This document shows positions 5,449 through 7,462 of a DNA stretch of 7,462 nt, piece by piece. Position 1 is the stretch's first letter; each line of letters begins with the position of its first letter. The stretch is taken from contig JAUYDP010000383.1 in the NCBI GenBank assembly GCA_030691805.1, positions 1-7,462 on the forward strand, written 5' to 3'. The DNA comes from Dehalococcoidia bacterium. Lineage in GTDB: Bacteria; Chloroflexota; Dehalococcoidia; JAUYDP01. The position numbers and the translations under genes were made by a program. Below the pieces are notes generated by a model. It was given only the letters and a program-made list of their open reading frames with translations. It was not told the origin of the DNA and searched no databases.

Positions 5449-6627
5449 AGCGGTGGTCTTGGAGGATGATGGGAGGCGTAGTTGGAGCATCTCGAGACAG
5501 GCCTCCACCATTGCCTCGTCCCGTATGCCCGTCATGCAGATATTCTCCCCCTGAGAGCAATTAACGAAATCGCAGTGCCGGCGGCAGGAGAGGTCCAGTT
5601 TGATAAGGCGATAGGGCACGCCCCGGGGGTGGTACGCCTCGGCAGCCGATGGTCCGAACGCCGCTACTACCGGTGTGCCCATGGCTGCCGCCAGGTGCAT
5701 CGGTCCGCTGTCATTCCCGATAAAGAGGCTGCACCTGGCCAGCACGGCGGCGGTCTCCTTCACAGTGAGCCTGCCTACCAGGTCCACTAGCGGGATATCT
5801 AGCAGAGCGCGTAACTCCGCCAACCTGGGCGCGTCATCCGGGCCACCCACCACCACCGGCCTAATCCCGCGCAAGGCCAACTCCCTGGCGATAGTGGCGA
5901 ACCGGCCGACGGGCAGACACTTGCTTGGGAAACCTGCCCCCAAATGAAGGGCCACGTAAGGCGCATTTTCGACGAGAGGCAAAAGGCTTTGGGCGAGGGC
6001 GCGGTCCGATTCAGAAAGATAGAGGCGGGGCGTCTCCACCGGACCACAGGCACCAGATGCGGCCGCGATAGCCAATGCCTTTTCCAGGTGGTGTGCTGTT
6101 GCAGGCGGGCGCACATCACGGGTAAGAAAGAAGCCTCCTCCGCGTTCGCCGTTGCCGACCCTGGCTCTGGCTCCGGAGGCAGCGGCAAAGGCGATGTCCC
6201 GAAAATCACCCCGAAGCTCGTATGCCAAGTCATACCTCCCGCGTCTAAGCCTTGCCAGGATTCTCAGCAAGCCTCCCAACTGTTTTCGCCACGACACCAC
6301 CTGGCCCCGCCATGCGGCATGCCAGGGAGCCTCGTACAAGATGAGGTTATCAATGGCAGGATGTCCCTCCAGGATAGACTTACCCGCCGCTCCCACCACC
6401 ACGTCAAGCCGGGCTTGGGGAAAGCGGCGTCGAAGGGCAGCGATGGCAGGCTCCGAGAGCAGAACATCCCCAATAGAGTCCAGCCGTACCACTAGTATCC
6501 GGCTGGGTGAGGAGGGCAAGTCACGGCCCAGGTCCAGGGTACCCAGGCGATAGGCCCCAAAGAGTACCCGTAGAAAGGGCTCACTAAGCCCAATCAGCGC
6601 CCTCTTCTGCCTGCGAGTCAGCAGCAT
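5446..6627 (-). CDS. Family 9 glycosyltransferase (heptosyltransferase-like)
   Basis: This 393-residue protein shows the GT-B fold of the ADP-heptose:LPS heptosyltransferase family. The N-terminal acceptor domain starts with RILVVRLDSIGDVLLSEPAI (43-62), containing the family Asp-x-x-Gly-Asp. The donor domain starts near YVALHLGAG (224-232), continues PVVVGGPDD (257-265), and ends with the signature GNDSGPMHLAAAMGTPVVAAFGPS (304-327). Length is slightly above the classical 320-350. A C-terminal cysteine cluster, C348, C352, C357 and C364, resembles the cysteine-rich tail seen in many family members. The protein is cytoplasmic and membrane-peripheral. It probably transfers a heptose or another sugar during surface glycan assembly; the donor cannot be assigned. 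The ATG at 6627 has GAGGAAG at 6645-6639 (11 bases of spacing) and a good promoter upstream, making it the first gene of the minus-strand cluster. A hairpin overlaps its stop codon. Confidence 0.9.
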   Translation of the reverse strand: MLLTRRQKRALIGLSEPFLRVLFGAYRLGTLDLGRDLPSSPSRILVVRLDSIGDVLLSEPAIAALRRRFPQARLDVVVGAAGKSILEGHPAIDNLILYEAPWHAAWRGQVVSWRKQLGGLLRILARLRRGRYDLAYELRGDFRDIAFAAASGARARVGNGERGGGFFLTRDVRPPATAHHLEKALAIAAASGACGPVETPRLYLSESDRALAQSLLPLVENAPYVALHLGAGFPSKCLPVGRFATIARELALRGIRPVVVGGPDDAPRLAELRALLDIPLVDLVGRLTVKETAAVLARCSLFIGNDSGPMHLAAAMGTPVVAAFGPSAAEAYHPRGVPYRLIKLDLSCRRHCDFVNCSQGENICMTGIRDEAMVEACLEMLQLRLPSSSKTTA

Positions 6628-6656
6628 GTGCGAAGCGTCTTCCTCAATCAGCGGTA

Positions 6657-6684
6657 ATTATACCACGTTCCTCAAGAGAGGCAA
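6657..6684 (-). promoter_or_regulatory. Promoter for the glycan cluster
   Basis: On the minus strand a perfect TATAAT (6662-6657) is preceded, with 16 bp of spacing, by TTGCCT (6684-6679). This predicts transcription starting near 6650 and a leader of about 20-25 bases containing the GAGGAAG site of the GT9 gene. It is divergent from the toxin-antitoxin promoter in the same 143-bp gap. Confidence 0.6.
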
Positions 6685-6712
6685 CCACGCAACAGCAAGA
6701 TTCGGGATCGGC

Positions 6713-6741
6713 TTGAACACGACTTACAAGTCGTATATTAT
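6713..6741 (+). promoter_or_regulatory. Promoter for the toxin-antitoxin operon
   Basis: TTGAAC (6713-6718) and TATTAT (6736-6741) are separated by exactly 17 bp. Transcription would start near 6748. GAGGAG at 6761-6766 is the ribosome binding site, 4 bases before the antitoxin ATG. Palindromes cover the spacer and the -10, as expected for an autorepressed promoter. Confidence 0.6.
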
Positions 6742-6746
6742 ATACG
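6719..6746. promoter_or_regulatory. Double palindromic operator over the toxin-antitoxin promoter
   Basis: Palindrome 1 is ACGACTT-AC-AAGTCGT (6719-6734), filling the -35/-10 spacer. Palindrome 2 is CGTATAT-T-ATATACG (6732-6746), covering the -10. They share 3 bp, and their centres are about 12.5 bp apart, so bound dimers would sit roughly one helical turn apart. Ribbon-helix-helix antitoxins usually bind such paired sites, so autorepression is the natural reading. Confidence 0.6.
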
Positions 6747-6770
6747 GTGAGCAAGGCCTAGAGGAGAGCG

Positions 6771-7028
6771 ATGGCGACTACGAAGATAACCCTGACACTA
6801 CCCGCGGACCTCGTGGAGAAGCTCCGCCAGGTGGCCGGCGGGCGGAAGAAGAGCCGCTTCGTGGCTGAAGCCACGCGGCGAGCTATCGATGAAATCGAGC
6901 GGCAACGCCTGTGTGAGGACCTCATCCGTGGGTACCAGGCCAATGCCCAATTGGACAAGGAAATAGCTGAAGAGTGGCGTCCTCTGGAGGAAGAAGCCTG
7001 GGACCGAGAGCTTGGCCCTAATGGCTGA
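6771..7028 (+). CDS. Ribbon-helix-helix antitoxin (MazE/CopG-like)
   Basis: This 85-residue protein has an N-terminal ribbon-helix-helix: the strand KITLTLP (5-11), helix A DLVEKLRQVA (13-22), a turn GGRKKS, and helix B RFVAEATRRAIDEI (29-42). Exposed Lys/Thr residues on the strand would contact DNA in the dimer. The C-terminal part (about 61-81) is strongly acidic and Trp-containing (EIAEEW, EEEAWDREL), the usual toxin-neutralising tail that docks on MazF. It should bind the toxin and repress its own promoter at the palindromes directly upstream. GAGGAG precedes the ATG. The reading frame ends inside the toxin gene (8-base overlap), the standard antitoxin-first arrangement that ties toxin translation to antitoxin translation. 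I assign the family from pattern, not from a named homologue. Confidence 0.88.
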   Translation: MATTKITLTLPADLVEKLRQVAGGRKKSRFVAEATRRAIDEIERQRLCEDLIRGYQANAQLDKEIAEEWRPLEEEAWDRELGPNG

Positions 7029-7371
7029 ATTCCATAGAGGGGACATCTTCAGCGTGAATTTCGACCCGGTGCAAGGCTCGGAGCAGGGTAAGGTCAGACC
7101 TGCGGTCGTAATTCAAAACGACGTGGGCAACCGCTATTCCCCCACCCTGATCGTTGCGGCTATCACCTCTCGGCCCAGGGCCCACCTTCCGGTGCAGGTG
7201 GAGGTGTGGGCGCCGGAAGGTGGGCTGGAACGCGATTCCGTGGTCCTTCTTAACCAGATTCGCACCATAGACAAGTCCAGGGCAGGGCGGTACTGGGGAC
7301 GGCTTGGCCCGGAGACCATGGCCCGGGTCGACCGGGCCCTCCAAATCAGCTTGGGCCTTGTGCCACTCTAG
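7021..7371 (+). CDS. mazF: MazF/PemK-family endoribonuclease toxin
   Basis: This 116-residue protein, started at ATG 7021, has the MazF SH3-like barrel motifs. RGDIFSVNFDPVQGSEQGKVRPAVVIQND (6-34) carries the conserved RGDI...DP..G.E...RP pattern, with the likely catalytic Arg26. TLIVAAITSRP (42-52) carries the likely catalytic Thr49. These match by position the Arg/Thr pair of Bacillus MazF. DSVVLLNQIRTIDKSR is the conserved dimer and substrate strand. The enzyme would cleave single-stranded mRNA at a short sequence that cannot be predicted here, stopping growth when the antitoxin is lost. All core residues are present, so it looks functional. TTG at 7012 is a possible earlier start, but ATG 7021 gives the normal N-terminus and an 8-base overlap with the antitoxin stop codon. 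No clear terminator follows. Confidence 0.92.
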   Translation: MAEFHRGDIFSVNFDPVQGSEQGKVRPAVVIQNDVGNRYSPTLIVAAITSRPRAHLPVQVEVWAPEGGLERDSVVLLNQIRTIDKSRAGRYWGRLGPETMARVDRALQISLGLVPL

Positions 7372-7462
7372 GATGACCACAGTCTTTTTGTAATGGAGTG
7401 TCCGCTGGTTAGGGTGGGCGTCAGTATTTTGCGCTGGGGGAGAGTAGGCGTAGTGCGGGGGC

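Noticed and set aside
5944..6495. Plus-strand frame of 183 codons
   Set aside because: It is antisense to the GT9 gene, low in recognisable structure and lacks a ribosome binding site.
7372..7462. Terminator after the toxin gene (GAC-CACA-GTC followed by five T)
   Set aside because: The stem is only 3 bp, so the T-run alone is not adequate evidence.

Overview
The window is bacterial and carries a surface-glycan (exopolysaccharide or O-antigen type) gene cluster. Almost all of it lies on the minus strand, with a small toxin-antitoxin operon on the plus strand at the right edge. GC content looks moderately high by eye (mid to upper 50s percent). No gene fixes the phylum. The mix of polyprenyl glycosylphosphotransferase, GT2 and GT9 glycosyltransferases, a FlgD-Ig-like lipoprotein, intergenic palindromes of the GGGCGGAC-loop-GTCCGCCC type and a GxxExxY remnant reminds me of Chloroflexota or other environmental, metagenome-derived lineages, but this is a weak impression. 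Stop codons are TAG, TAA and TGA, so the standard code applies.

Layout, right to left in the direction of minus-strand transcription. A good promoter at 6657-6684 drives a GT9 heptosyltransferase-like gene (5446-6627). Its end carries a hairpin, followed by a 175-bp inverted-repeat element (5237-5411). That element encloses a 30-codon, internally deleted remnant of a GxxExxY-family gene. Next comes an alpha/beta hydrolase (4410-5213) that overlaps the start of a polyprenyl glycosylphosphotransferase reading frame (4420-3008). This frame is broken by one in-frame TAG at 3791-3793 and has a well-placed internal restart for the catalytic half. Two bases further on is a lipoprotein gene with FlgD-like Ig repeats (1797-3005). 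A perfect 46-bp palindrome (1717-1762) separates it from a GT2 glycosyltransferase (748-1653). A 436-bp gene-free stretch (312-747) follows, holding a pair of 89-bp-spaced direct repeats and a helically phased array of GTGCTT units. At the left edge is the 5' part of a second GT2 gene of the WaaE/KdtX type (start at 311, running off the window).

On the plus strand, a promoter overlapped by two palindromes (6713-6746) precedes a ribbon-helix-helix antitoxin (6771-7028) and an overlapping MazF/PemK toxin (7021-7371). Nothing recognisable lies in 7372-7462.

How the genes work together (inference): the glycosylphosphotransferase would load the first sugar phosphate onto undecaprenyl phosphate. 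The GT2 and GT9 enzymes would extend the glycan, while the lipoprotein and hydrolase have unknown roles in the same surface pathway. The interrupted initiating enzyme is the main functional question in the locus.
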